Shown: positions 35,810 through 44,474 of the stretch, in pieces
How positions within the stretch are numbered: the stretch's first letter is position 1
Layout: each line of letters starts with the position of its first letter
From: an uncultured Lysobacteraceae bacterium
GTDB taxonomy: Bacteria > Pseudomonadota > Gammaproteobacteria > Xanthomonadales > Xanthomonadaceae
Assembly (NCBI GenBank): GCA_946480825.1
Contig: CAMLLG010000007.1
Span: 1 to 64,000 of the forward strand
Length of the DNA: 64,000 bases
Direction of reading: 5' to 3'
Translations under genes and position numbers: made by a program
The notes under the pieces: model-generated
What the model was told of the DNA's origin: nothing
Databases searched by the model: none
Seen by the model: only the letters and a program-made list of their open reading frames with translations

Positions 35810-36817
35810 ATGAGCATCGAACAGCTTGCCGACACCGCCCTCGCCATGGTCGCGCCGGGCAAGGGCATCATCGCCATCGACGAATCCAACGCCACCATCG
35901 CCAAGCGTTTCGAGGCGGTCGGCATTCCGAACAGCGAAGAGAACCGCCGCGCCTATCGCGAGCTGCTGCTGACCACGCCGAACCTCAACGAACACATCTC
36001 CGGCGCGATCCTGTTCGACGAAACCATCCGCCAGTCCACCAGGGCCGGCGTGCCGTTCACCAAGGTGATGATGGACAACGGCATCATCCCGGGCATCAAG
36101 GTCGACAAGGGCACGCACCCGCTGGCCGGCTGCCCGGGCGAGCTGATCACCGAAGGCCTCGACGGCCTGCGCGAACGCCTGAAGGAATACGCCACGCTCG
36201 GCGCGCGTTTCGCCAAATGGCGCGCGGTCATCACCATCAACGTCGACGACGGCCTGCCGACCAGCACCTGCATCGAAGCCAACGCCCATGCCCTCGCGCG
36301 CTACGCGGCGCTGTGTCAGGAATGCGGTCTGGTGCCGATGGTGGAACCGGAAGTGCTGATGGACGGCACCCACGACATCGACGAGTGCTATAGCGTCACC
36401 GAAGCCACGCTGCGCGCGCTGTTCCAGGCGCTGCACCTGTTCGACGTCGATCTCACCGGCACCATCCTGAAGGCCTCGATGGTCGTCTCCGGCAAGGATT
36501 GCGCCGAGCAGGCCTCGGTGGAAGAAGTCGCCGAAGCCACGCTGACCTGCCTGAAGTCGACCGTGCCGGCGATCCTGCCGGGCATCGTCTTCCTCTCCGG
36601 CGGCCAGAACGACCACGACGCCACCGCGCATCTCAATGCGATGAACCAGTACGAGACCCCGTGGCCACTGTCGTTCTCCTACGGCCGCGCGATGCAGTCG
36701 GCGGCGCTGAAGATCTGGTCGCAGGATCTGGTGGGCAATCTGGCCAAGGCGCAGGAAACGGTCTACGCCCGCGCCCGCGAGAACGGCCTCGCCGCCCTGG
36801 GCGAATGGGAGAGCTGA
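35810..36817 (+). CDS. fbaB: Fructose-bisphosphate aldolase, class I
   Basis: 335 residues. This is the metal-free, eukaryote-like class I aldolase: APGKGIIAIDESNATIAKRF at the N-terminus, KVDKGTHPLAG, the Schiff-base Lys221 in GTILKASMV and FLSGGQND. It cleaves fructose 1,6-bisphosphate to dihydroxyacetone phosphate and glyceraldehyde 3-phosphate. Class I is less common than class II in gammaproteobacteria but usual in Xanthomonadaceae. The symbol is by analogy. A TATAAT box lies upstream and two hairpins, one with a T-run, lie downstream, so it is probably monocistronic. Confidence 0.96.
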   Translation: MSIEQLADTALAMVAPGKGIIAIDESNATIAKRFEAVGIPNSEENRRAYRELLLTTPNLNEHISGAILFDETIRQSTRAGVPFTKVMMDNGIIPGIKVDKGTHPLAGCPGELITEGLDGLRERLKEYATLGARFAKWRAVITINVDDGLPTSTCIEANAHALARYAALCQECGLVPMVEPEVLMDGTHDIDECYSVTEATLRALFQALHLFDVDLTGTILKASMVVSGKDCAEQASVEEVAEATLTCLKSTVPAILPGIVFLSGGQNDHDATAHLNAMNQYETPWPLSFSYGRAMQSAALKIWSQDLVGNLAKAQETVYARARENGLAALGEWES

Positions 36818-36853
36818 CGCGTTCGCGCGGCACTGCCGCGTGCGTCAGCGAGC

Positions 36854-36923
36854 GCCGGCACAGCGATGTGCCGGCAGGATCGATCGATCATTTCAGCGAA
36901 CGCCGGCCCCGTGCCGGCGTTTT
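36854..36923 (+). terminator. Double hairpin terminator after fba
   Basis: The first stem is GCCGGCACA with TGTGCCGGC around GCGA (36854-36875). The second is AACGCCGGC with GCCGGCGTT around CCCGT (36899-36921), followed by TTTCG. The second is the likely intrinsic terminator, read from fba; it is 80 bases past the stop. Confidence 0.75.
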
Positions 36924-36979
36924 CGTTTCGGCGTTTTCGTAGATGTCCGCGAACGGTGCGTCGGCGATTTGCCCGCAGC

Positions 36980-37594
36980 TCACCCGGATGCGGGCATCGT
37001 TTTCCGTGCGGCGTGCTCGGCCATCCTGCGGTCGATCAGATCCAGGCCGATGTCCGAGGCCGTCTTCAACGCGACGAACAGCAGCAGGGCGAAGGTGCCG
37101 CTTCCGGCGCCGCCGCCGAAGATGATGCCCAGATGCATGGGCAGCACCCGCAGATACGGCGTGAACATCAACGCGCCGAGATTCGGTTTTCCGCGCAGAT
37201 CCGCGGCGTGCTGTGCGGCCCAGGTCGCGCGCTGCGACAGCACGAACGACAGCCCGCAGGCGAGCATCGCCAGGGCGTCCCACCACGTCGACAACGCATG
37301 TTGGGCGAACAGGAACACCAGATAGCCGAGGTGGAAGCCGCCGTAGTGGAAGGCGAAGAAATTCGCGGTCGAGCGTTTGCCCGTTTCGTCCTCCGGCACC
37401 GGTCTGCCGCCGGAAGTGAAACCGGCGGTGCTGAAGCGCACCAGTGCGAGCATGCGCTGGCGCGCGTACCACCCGACGACGACGCTCTGGATCCAGTAGG
37501 TCCACATCAGGACGCCGACCGGCCAGTCGAACGCGAACGCGGCCACCAGGGTCGCGGCGTTGGCGAAGATCAGATTGCGGACCGACGACGTCAT
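36980..37594 (-). CDS. DUF6498-like polytopic membrane protein
   Basis: 204 residues from ATG 37594, with GGGGGAGG a few bases upstream. Five to six hydrophobic helices are visible, with WPVGVLMWTYWIQSVVVGWYARQRM near the start, FHYGGFHLGYLVFLF in the middle and a C-terminal segment rich in small residues (LGIIFGGGAGSGTFALLLFVAL). The Trp/Tyr-rich Pro-Val-Gly helix and FFAFHYGGFH pattern resemble DUF6498 proteins. The assignment is from recalled pattern only. Function unknown. It converges on fba. Confidence 0.6.
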   Translation of the reverse strand: MTSSVRNLIFANAATLVAAFAFDWPVGVLMWTYWIQSVVVGWYARQRMLALVRFSTAGFTSGGRPVPEDETGKRSTANFFAFHYGGFHLGYLVFLFAQHALSTWWDALAMLACGLSFVLSQRATWAAQHAADLRGKPNLGALMFTPYLRVLPMHLGIIFGGGAGSGTFALLLFVALKTASDIGLDLIDRRMAEHAARKTMPASG

Positions 37595-37820
37595 CGCGCC
37601 TCCCCCGGCGAAACGCAGTGTTGCCGGATGGTCGCATCGGATAGGCCGAAGGTCACGCGCGGACGTAGGCCAAAGGTCATGTTTTCGTGCGTTTTGCGTG
37701 ATCGGCAGGCGATCGATGGGCGATCTGCGCAAGATCGATGCCGTTCGTGCGGTTCGGGCGCAACGGCGGCTTGAGCATCAGCCGCTACAATCGAAGGCCG
37801 ATCCCACGACGGGCTGTCCG

Positions 37821-38999
37821 ATGTCCTGGCGCTGTTCGAGTCTCCCACCCTTTTCCCTGCCGCCCCGCGCCGCGCGCGCGATCGGTCTGTTCGCGCTGAT
37901 GCTCGCGCTCGTCGCCTGCGGCGACGACAAGGCGGCCGCAGGCGGACCGGGCGGCGGTCCCGGCGGTGGTCAGGGCGGCGGCGACCGTCCGGTGCCGGTC
38001 ACGATGGTGCGTCTGCAACCGGAGACCTTCGCCGAACGCATTTCCGCCATCGGCACCGTCCAGGCCCGCGAATCCGTGACCGTCACCGCGAAGGTCAGCG
38101 AACTGGTCGAGCAGGTGCATTTCGACAGCGGCGACGAAGTGCGCGCCGGCGCGCCGCTGATCACGCTGTCCGATCGTCAGCAGCAGGCCGCGCTGGCCGA
38201 GGCGCAGGCGGCCGCCGACGAAGCCGAGCGCCTGTATCGACGCCAGAGCGAACTCGCGGCGCAGCAGTTGATCGCGCGCTCGCAGCTCGACAACCAGCGC
38301 GCGACCCGCGATGCGGCGAAGGCGCGGGTCGCGCAGATCCGCGCGCAGCTCGCCGACCGCGTGGTCCGCGCGCCGTTCTCCGGCGTGCTCGGTCTGCGTC
38401 AGGTCAGCCCCGGTTCGCTGGTGACGCCCGGCGTCGCCATCGCCACGCTCGACGATCTCGCCCGCGTCTACGTCGATTTCCCGCTACCCGAAGCGCAGCT
38501 GTCGATGGCCGCGCCCGGACGCGTGATCGAGGGGCGCGCCGCCGCCTGGCCGGACCGCACGTTCGCCGGTGCGGTCGCGACCATCGACGCCCGCGTCGAT
38601 CCCGCGACGCGCGCGATCACGGTGCGCGCCGATCTGCCGAATCCCGAACGCCTGCTGCGTCCGGGCATGCTGGTCAACGTCGAACTGCCGGGCGCCACGC
38701 GCGAAGCGCTGCTGGTGCCGGAGATCGCGGTGGTGCAGGTGGGTCGCGAGAGTTTCCTCTACCGCGTGAAGGACGACGGCAGCGTCGAACAGGTCGACGT
38801 GGTCATCGGTGCGCGCGGCGGCGGCAAGGCCGAAGTGGTCGAAGGCGCGAAGGCCGGCGACCGCATCGTCGTCGACGGCACCGGCAAACTGCGCCCGGGT
38901 GCGAAGGTGGTCGAAGCCCCCGCATCGGCTGCGCCTTCCGCAAACGCAGCACCGACCCCAGCGAAACCGCAGGCGCCCGCCCCGGCGCCGGGAGGCTGA
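37821..38999 (+). CDS. RND efflux periplasmic adaptor (membrane fusion lipoprotein)
   Basis: 392 residues from ATG 37821. A lipobox (LVAC, Cys near residue 33) follows the hydrophobic segment, so it is likely lipid-anchored in the periplasm. A Gly-rich spacer leads to the MFP core: lipoyl half-motif GTVQARESVTVTAKVSELVEQVHFDSGDEVRAG, a coiled-coil hairpin (QQQAALAEAQAAADEAERLYRRQ...), the second lipoyl half RVVRAPFSGVLGLRQVSPGSLV and beta-barrel/MP domains. It links an RND pump to an outer-membrane channel. The RND gene starts three bases later, so they form one operon; the outer-membrane factor is not here. The end is a Pro/Ala tail. Confidence 0.93.
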   Translation: MSWRCSSLPPFSLPPRAARAIGLFALMLALVACGDDKAAAGGPGGGPGGGQGGGDRPVPVTMVRLQPETFAERISAIGTVQARESVTVTAKVSELVEQVHFDSGDEVRAGAPLITLSDRQQQAALAEAQAAADEAERLYRRQSELAAQQLIARSQLDNQRATRDAAKARVAQIRAQLADRVVRAPFSGVLGLRQVSPGSLVTPGVAIATLDDLARVYVDFPLPEAQLSMAAPGRVIEGRAAAWPDRTFAGAVATIDARVDPATRAITVRADLPNPERLLRPGMLVNVELPGATREALLVPEIAVVQVGRESFLYRVKDDGSVEQVDVVIGARGGGKAEVVEGAKAGDRIVVDGTGKLRPGAKVVEAPASAAPSANAAPTPAKPQAPAPAPGG

Positions 39000-39002
39000 C
39001 CC

Positions 39003-42000
39003 ATGCGCCTGTCCGACATCTCGATCGAACGCCCGGTCTTCGCGACCGTCATGAGCCTGCTGCTGATCGTGCTCGGGCTGATGTCGTACACGCGCCTGAC
39101 TCTGCGCGAATTGCCGGCGATCGATCCGCCGGTGGTGTCGGTGGACGTGGCCTATCCGGGTGCGTCGGCGGGCGTGGTCGAAACCCGCATCACCCAGGTG
39201 CTGGAAGACGCGCTGGCCGGCATCGAAGGCATCGAGAGCCTGCAGTCGCGCAGCGTCAACGGACGTTCGTCGGTCACCATCGAATTCACCCTGGACCGCG
39301 ACATCGAGGCCGCGGCCAACGATGTCCGCGATGCGGTCAGCCGGGTGCTCGATCGCATGCCCGAAGAGGCCGATCCGCCCGAAGTGGAGAAGGCCGACAG
39401 CGACTCGGAAGTCATCCTCTGGTTGAACATGAGTTCGACCAAAATGGACACGCTGCAGCTCACCGACTACGCCGACCGTTACGTCGTCGACCGGTTGTCG
39501 GCATTGAACGGCGTCTCGCAGGTGCGCGTCGGCGGCCAGCAGCGCTATGCGATGCGGATCTGGCTGGATCGCGACGCGCTCGCCGCGCGCGGCCTCACCG
39601 CCGGCGACGTCGAAAGCGCGCTGCGCGCCGAAAACGTGGAACTCCCGGCGGGCCGGATCGAATCTTCCGAGCGCGATTTCACCCTGCGCGTCGAGCGCAG
39701 TTATCTCAGCCCGACCGACTTCGCGCAGATCCCGCTGGGCAAGGGCGCCGACGGCTATGTCGTCCGCCTGGGCGACGTGGCCCGCGCCGAACTCGCCTCT
39801 TCCGAACGCCGCGCCTACTTCCGCAGCAACGGCGTGCCGAACGTCGGCCTGGGCATCGTCAAGACCTCCACCGCCAACAGCCTCGATGTCGCTCGCGCGG
39901 CCCGCGCCGAAGCGGAGGCGATCCAGAAGTCGCTGCCGGAAGGCACGCGCATTTTCGTCGCCTTCGACAGCACCATCTTCATCGAGGCCGCGGTCGACCG
40001 GGTGTGGGCGACGCTGTTCGAGGCGATCGCGCTGGTGCTGCTGGTGATCTGGCTGTTCCTCGGCAGCCTGCGCGCCGCGCTGATCCCGGCGGTGACCGTG
40101 CCGGTGTGCCTGATCGCGGCCTTCATCGCCCTGTACGCTTTCGGCTTCACGATCAATCTGCTCACGCTGCTGGCGCTGGTGCTGTGCATCGGCCTGGTGG
40201 TGGACGACGCCATCGTCGTGCTGGAGAACATCCAGCGCCGCGCCGACCTCGGCGAGCCGGCGCTGGTCGCGGCCAAGCGCGGCACCCGGCAGGTCGCGTT
40301 CGCCGTCATCTCCACCACCGCGGTGCTGGTCGCGGTGTTCCTGCCGATCGGTTTCCTCGAAGGCAACACCGGTCGACTGTTCCGCGAACTGTCGGTGGCG
40401 CTGGCGGCGGCGGTCGCCATTTCGGCGCTGGTCGCGCTGACGCTGACGCCGATGATGTCGTCGAAGCTGGTGCGCCCGCACGACACCGAAAAACCCAATC
40501 GCATGCACGCCGGCATCGCGCGCGGGCTGGATGCGGTGTCGCGCGGATACCGGAATCTGCTCGAACGCAGCATCCACCGGGTGTGGCTGTTCGGTGCGCT
40601 GATGATCGGCGCGTTGGTGGCCAGCGGATTCCTGTTCAAGCTGGTGCCGAGCGAACTGGCGCCGCCGGAAGACCGCGGCGTGTTCTTCGCGTCGGTGGTC
40701 GGGCCCGAAGGCGCCGGTTTCGACTACACCGTCGGTCAGGTGAATCAGGTCGAAGAGGTGCTGCTGAAGCAGGTGGGCGAGGGCAAGCCGCTGCAGCGTG
40801 TGAATACGCGCGTGCCCGGCGGCTTCGGCGCCAGCGAGGAAATGCACACCGGTCAGGCGATCGTGTTCCTGCAGGACTGGGACAAGCGCGAGGTCACCAC
40901 CGACGAGGTGGTGTCGCAGTTGCGCAAGGATCTCGGCTCGCTGCCCGGCGTCCGCGTGAATCCGCAGGTGCGCACCGGTCTCACCCGCGGCGGCGGCCAG
41001 CCGTTCCAGATCGTGCTCGGCGGCCCCGAGTACGGCGAACTCGCGCAGTGGCGCGACCGCGTGCTCGCGCGGATCGAGCAGAATCCGAACTTCTTCGCCG
41101 CCGATTCCGATTACAAGGAAACCCGTCCGCAGATGCGGGTGCTGATCGACCGCACCCGCGCCGCCGACCTCGGCGTATCGGTGACCGAGATCGGCCGCAC
41201 CCTGGAAACGATGATGGGCAGCCGCCGCGTCACCACCTTCGTCGACAACGGCGAGGAATACGACGTGATCCTGCAGGCCTCGCGCACCGCGCGCGCCACG
41301 CCGGCGGACCTGTCGGCGATCCAGGTGCGCGGCAACAACGGCGAACTGGTGCCGCTGTCGAACCTCGTCACCATCACCGAACTGGCCGAGGCCGGCAGCC
41401 TCAACCGCTTCAACCGCCTGCGCGCGATCACCATTTCCGCGGGCCTCGCGCCGGGCTATCGCATGGGCGACGCCATCGCCTGGGCGGAGCAGGTGGTGAG
41501 CGAGGAATTACCGGACACCGCGCAGATCGACTGGAAGGGCGAATCGCGCGAATTCCGGAAGGCCGGCGGCGCGGTGCTGCTGACTTTCGCGCTGGCGTTG
41601 CTGGTGGTGTATCTGGTGCTGGCGGCCCAGTTCGAGAGCTTCATCCATCCGCTGGTGATCATGCTCACCGTGCCGCTGGGCGTGCTCGGCGCATTGCTCG
41701 GTCTGTGGGTGGCGGGCAGCACGCTCAACCTCTTCAGCCAGATCGGCATCGTGATGCTGGTCGGGCTGGCGGCGAAGAACGGCATTCTGATCGTCGAATT
41801 CGCGAACCAGTTGCGCGACGAAGGCCGCGACGTGCGCGATGCCATTCTCGACGCCTGCGCGGTGCGCCTGCGGCCGATTCTGATGACCTCGGTGGCGACG
41901 ATCATGGGCGCGATCCCGCTGGTGGTCGCCGGCGGTCCCGGCTCGGCCAGCCGCGCCACCATCGGCATCGTGGTGATCTTCGGCGTCGCGTTCTCGACCC

Positions 42001-42125
42001 TGCTGTCGCTGTTCGTGGTGCCGGCGTTCTACCGCGTGCTGGCGCCGTACACGCGGTCGCCGGAAGCGGTGAAGCACGCGCTGGAGAAACTGGAGGCGGA
42101 AACGCCGCAGGTCGGCGGGCATTGA
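39003..42125 (+). CDS. HAE1-family RND multidrug efflux permease
   Basis: 1040 residues, the family length, with the twelve-helix RND plan. It starts SDISIERPVFATVMSLLLIVLG and has two large periplasmic loops. The transmembrane proton relay is recognisable: GLVVDDAIVVLENIQR with adjacent Asp residues in TM4, and a Lys in VGLAAKNGILIVEFANQ in TM10. It exports hydrophobic and amphiphilic compounds using the proton gradient, together with the lipoprotein adaptor encoded immediately upstream. Substrates cannot be predicted from the sequence. No TetR-type regulator is adjacent. Confidence 0.96.
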   Translation: MRLSDISIERPVFATVMSLLLIVLGLMSYTRLTLRELPAIDPPVVSVDVAYPGASAGVVETRITQVLEDALAGIEGIESLQSRSVNGRSSVTIEFTLDRDIEAAANDVRDAVSRVLDRMPEEADPPEVEKADSDSEVILWLNMSSTKMDTLQLTDYADRYVVDRLSALNGVSQVRVGGQQRYAMRIWLDRDALAARGLTAGDVESALRAENVELPAGRIESSERDFTLRVERSYLSPTDFAQIPLGKGADGYVVRLGDVARAELASSERRAYFRSNGVPNVGLGIVKTSTANSLDVARAARAEAEAIQKSLPEGTRIFVAFDSTIFIEAAVDRVWATLFEAIALVLLVIWLFLGSLRAALIPAVTVPVCLIAAFIALYAFGFTINLLTLLALVLCIGLVVDDAIVVLENIQRRADLGEPALVAAKRGTRQVAFAVISTTAVLVAVFLPIGFLEGNTGRLFRELSVALAAAVAISALVALTLTPMMSSKLVRPHDTEKPNRMHAGIARGLDAVSRGYRNLLERSIHRVWLFGALMIGALVASGFLFKLVPSELAPPEDRGVFFASVVGPEGAGFDYTVGQVNQVEEVLLKQVGEGKPLQRVNTRVPGGFGASEEMHTGQAIVFLQDWDKREVTTDEVVSQLRKDLGSLPGVRVNPQVRTGLTRGGGQPFQIVLGGPEYGELAQWRDRVLARIEQNPNFFAADSDYKETRPQMRVLIDRTRAADLGVSVTEIGRTLETMMGSRRVTTFVDNGEEYDVILQASRTARATPADLSAIQVRGNNGELVPLSNLVTITELAEAGSLNRFNRLRAITISAGLAPGYRMGDAIAWAEQVVSEELPDTAQIDWKGESREFRKAGGAVLLTFALALLVVYLVLAAQFESFIHPLVIMLTVPLGVLGALLGLWVAGSTLNLFSQIGIVMLVGLAAKNGILIVEFANQLRDEGRDVRDAILDACAVRLRPILMTSVATIMGAIPLVVAGGPGSASRATIGIVVIFGVAFSTLLSLFVVPAFYRVLAPYTRSPEAVKHALEKLEAETPQVGGH

Positions 42126-42186
42126 TGGTCCTGCACTGATCGTCTGGTCGCCGATCATGGCGTGAGCCCCGGCGCACCGCGCTCCA

Positions 42187-42281
42187 CTCTCCTTCCCCCC
42201 GCTTGCGGGGGAAGGTCGGGATGGGGGCATGCATCGCGCATGACCGTCCACCCCACTTCGATCCTCCCCCGCAAGCGGAGG
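42187..42281. repeat. Dispersed repeat with inverted copies
   Basis: Between the RND gene and the L7/L12-like gene, CTTCCCCCCGCTTGCGGGGG (42191-42211) and the inverted copy CCTCCCCCGCAAGCGGAGG (42262-42281) flank a GGTCGGGATGGGGGC...CCACCCCACTTCGA region. Such paired CCCCGC/GCGGGG units are common in this lineage. The other ~180 bases of this gap show nothing identifiable. Confidence 0.6.
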
Positions 42282-42416
42282 CGCACGCGGCCGGCCCAGG
42301 TGACGCAACATTCGGTGCACCGCTATCGGCACCGATGCCGAGAATTTCAGCCGGCGGCGCAGTCGCCGCGTTATGCTGGACCCGCGCCGATCCCGGGGGA
42401 ACAGGATGGAAACCGC

Positions 42417-42761
42417 ATGAACGCTCCGAACCAGGTCCCGCAGGCGGTCATCGATGCCCTGCGGCGCGGCGACAAGATGACCGCGATCAAGCTGGTGCGC
42501 GAACTCACCGGCGACGATCTCAAGGCGGCGATGCAGATGGTGCAGCAGGTCGCGACACAATTGCAGGCGCAGGGCAAGGACCATTCCGGCCCGCACAGCG
42601 TCCCGGAAACCAAGGGCCAGCGGGAGAGCCGCGAGCATACGCAGGACATCATGGCCGGCCGGCGCGTGCCGACGGTGATGCCCGGCGACAAGGGCGGCCG
42701 GGGATTGATCTGGCTGCTGCTGATCGTGCTGATCGCCGGCTGGTTCTTCTTCGGGCGCTGA
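42417..42761 (+). CDS. Ribosomal L7/L12 C-domain-like protein with a C-terminal membrane anchor
   Basis: 114 residues from ATG 42417. Residues ~8-48 (VIDALRRGDKMTAIKLVRELTGDDLKAAMQMV) resemble the helix-loop-helix of the ribosomal L7/L12 C-terminal domain, which normally reads KIAAIKLVREATGLGLKEAK. A polar linker with TKGQRESREHTQDI follows, then a C-terminal hydrophobic helix (GLIWLLLIVLIAGWFFFGR). It is therefore predicted as a tail-anchored membrane protein with a cytosolic L7/L12-like module. Function unknown. It is not a ribosomal protein itself: the anchor and absence of the N-terminal dimer domain exclude that. Confidence 0.75.
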   Translation: MNAPNQVPQAVIDALRRGDKMTAIKLVRELTGDDLKAAMQMVQQVATQLQAQGKDHSGPHSVPETKGQRESREHTQDIMAGRRVPTVMPGDKGGRGLIWLLLIVLIAGWFFFGR

Positions 42762-42793
42762 GGCGACACGCCGGGGCGTCGCGCGGCTGCGCG

Positions 42794-42799
42794 TAGAAT
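42794..42799 (+). promoter_or_regulatory. -10 box for trmH-like gene, placing TSS at the ATG
   Basis: TAGAAT at 42794-42799 predicts a start of transcription about seven bases on, i.e. at or next to the A of the ATG at 42806. There is no Shine-Dalgarno in the few bases between, so a leaderless mRNA is likely. No clear -35. Confidence 0.5.
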
Positions 42800-42805
42800 G
42801 CCGCC

Positions 42806-43603
42806 ATGTCCGAATATTCTCCCTACGGCCGCGCCGTTCCGCCTTCCGGCGAATCCGCGCGCCACCGCCGCGATGCCGAACTGCGCATCCACGGCCTGAA
42901 CGCGGTGCGCGCGGTGTTCGCGCATCGCCCGCACGCCATCCGCAAACTCTATCTGGCCGAAGCGCGCATTCCGCAGTTGCAGCCGCTGCTGAAGTGGTGC
43001 GTCGCCAACCGCGTCGGTTATCGCGTGGTCGATCCGGCCGATCTGCAGAAACTCGCCGCCAGCGCGCATCACGAAGGCGTGGTCGCCGACGTGCTGCGCG
43101 AAGAGCCGCAGTCGCTCACGGCCTGGCTGCGCGAACTGCCGCCCGGTCCATGCTGCGCGCTGTGGCTCGACGGCGTGGGCAATCCGCACAATCTCGGCGC
43201 GATCCTGCGCTCGGCCGCGCACTTCGGCGTCGCCGCCGCGCTGCTGCCGAAGCATTCGCCGCTGGCGCTCTCCGGCGCCGCGGCGCGCGTGGCCGAAGGC
43301 GGCGCGGAGGCGGTGCCCTTCGTGCGTCTGGGTCGGGAAGACAACGCCATTGCGCAGTTGCGCGGCGCCGGTTTCGCGTTGGCCGCCACCGTGGTCCGCG
43401 GCGGCGGCGATGTGTTCGCGACGACGCTGCCGCAGCGGCTGGTCTACGTGCTCGGCGCCGAAGGCGAAGGCATGGACGCGGACCTCGCCAAGGCCTGCGA
43501 CCTGCGCCTGTCGATCCCCGGCAGCGGCGCGGTCGAAAGCCTCAACGTCGCCGCGGCGACGGCGGTGTTGCTGGCGGAGTGGGCGCGATCGCAGCGCCGC
43601 TGA
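42806..43603 (+). CDS. TrmH/SpoU-family RNA 2'-O-methyltransferase
   Basis: 265 residues. An N-terminal substrate-binding domain (LRIHGLNAVRAVFAHRPHAIRKLYL) precedes the SPOUT domain with the three motifs: NPHNLGAILRSAAHFG, VYVLGAEGEGM, and IPGSGAVESLNVAAATAVLL, which tie the trefoil knot around S-adenosylmethionine. It methylates a ribose 2'-OH in tRNA or 23S rRNA. The N-terminal HGLNAV domain is like RlmB/TrmH-type enzymes. Exact target not certain. The mRNA may be leaderless. Confidence 0.9.
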   Translation: MSEYSPYGRAVPPSGESARHRRDAELRIHGLNAVRAVFAHRPHAIRKLYLAEARIPQLQPLLKWCVANRVGYRVVDPADLQKLAASAHHEGVVADVLREEPQSLTAWLRELPPGPCCALWLDGVGNPHNLGAILRSAAHFGVAAALLPKHSPLALSGAAARVAEGGAEAVPFVRLGREDNAIAQLRGAGFALAATVVRGGGDVFATTLPQRLVYVLGAEGEGMDADLAKACDLRLSIPGSGAVESLNVAAATAVLLAEWARSQRR

Positions 43604-43611
43604 CGTGACTG

Positions 43612-43695
43612 CGGTAAAGCGGGTTGACCAGCCCCCGGCTGTTGAAAACCAGCCCGCTTCCGATGATGAAGCAGCGGGCTAAAGCCCGCTCTACC
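43612..43695. repeat. REP cluster
   Basis: AGCGGGCT-AA-AGCCCGCT followed by CTACC (43673-43695) is a Pseudomonas/Xanthomonas-type REP. Upstream, GGTAAAGCGGGTTGACCAGCCC (43612-43632) is a related but diverged copy in the other orientation, and AACCAGCCCGCTT (43648-43660) is a third partial one. They sit in the gap between the convergent trmH-like and rebB genes. Confidence 0.6.
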
Positions 43696-43746
43696 GACAA
43701 GTGTTGGATCTGCGATGAGCGGCGGGCGCATCGCCGCCCCGTGCCG

Positions 43747-44418
43747 TCACTCCATCCGCTTGATCGCCTGCAGCACCGCTTCGTATTCCGTGGACTTTTC
43801 GGGTTCGCGGATCATCGCCGCCAGCGTGGCCGCCAGCGCCGCTTCCTGCAGGATGTGCACCATGTTGTCGTGGGTGACGCGGTTCATCGTGTCGAGCGCA
43901 TGCGCCATCGCGTCGACGGCGCTGTGCAGGCCGGCGATGAAGGCCGGCGCGTTGCCGAGCACGGCTTCGTTGGAGAACGTCACTGCGGCGCGGATCTGGT
44001 CGACGATCTCGTGCCCCGTCGTGTCGGCGGTCTCGGCGCCGGCTTCGGTGGACAGCGATGCGTCGGCCATCGGCGCCGCTTTCAGCGACATCGGCTGATT
44101 GCGGAACGCGTTCAACACCGTCAGCAGGCTGGTGAGATTGTCGGCCACGCCGGTCTGCGCGACTTTTTCGGTGGCGCCGGCCGCTGCGGTGGTGTCGAGC
44201 GAATAGATCTGCATCACGCCCTGATTCGCGGCTGCCTGCGCCAGCGTGTTCTGCTGTTGCTGCGCGGCGACCGCGTTCTCGAACAGGATGCCGGTCGAAT
44301 GCGCCATCGCCTGGTAGATCGAACCCATCGCGAATGCGGGGGCCTCGCCGATCACCTTGATGTTGCTCTGGGTGACGGCATCGGTGATCTGATCGTTGAC
44401 GGCGGTCGGGAATGCCAT
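43747..44418 (-). CDS. RebB-family R-body protein with two RebB repeats
   Basis: 223 residues from ATG 44418. Residues ~7-75 match RebB: VNDQITDAVTQSNIKVIGEAPAF, NAVAAQQQQNTLAQAA and GVMQIYSLDTT are characteristic. After a ~60-residue linker, residues ~137-202 form a second, diverged copy (IVDQIRAAVTFSNEAVLGNAPAF), identical to the first at 15 of 27 aligned positions. RebB proteins polymerise into refractile-body ribbons that extend to rupture membranes. Usual members are ~100 residues and occur in multi-gene reb clusters, whereas this is single. The fused form may nucleate, cap or modify a ribbon, or do something else. AAGGAGAGA lies upstream of the start. Confidence 0.8.
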   Translation of the reverse strand: MAFPTAVNDQITDAVTQSNIKVIGEAPAFAMGSIYQAMAHSTGILFENAVAAQQQQNTLAQAAANQGVMQIYSLDTTAAAGATEKVAQTGVADNLTSLLTVLNAFRNQPMSLKAAPMADASLSTEAGAETADTTGHEIVDQIRAAVTFSNEAVLGNAPAFIAGLHSAVDAMAHALDTMNRVTHDNMVHILQEAALAATLAAMIREPEKSTEYEAVLQAIKRME

Positions 44419-44474
44419 GGGTCTCTCCTTGATCCGGGGTGGGTGCTGTGTGGTGTGGTGTGCGGCTTCGCCGC

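Noticed and set aside
42187..42281. CRISPR-like repeat or terminator pair
   Set aside because: Only two inverted copies and no regular spacing or spacers; it fits a dispersed intergenic repeat better.
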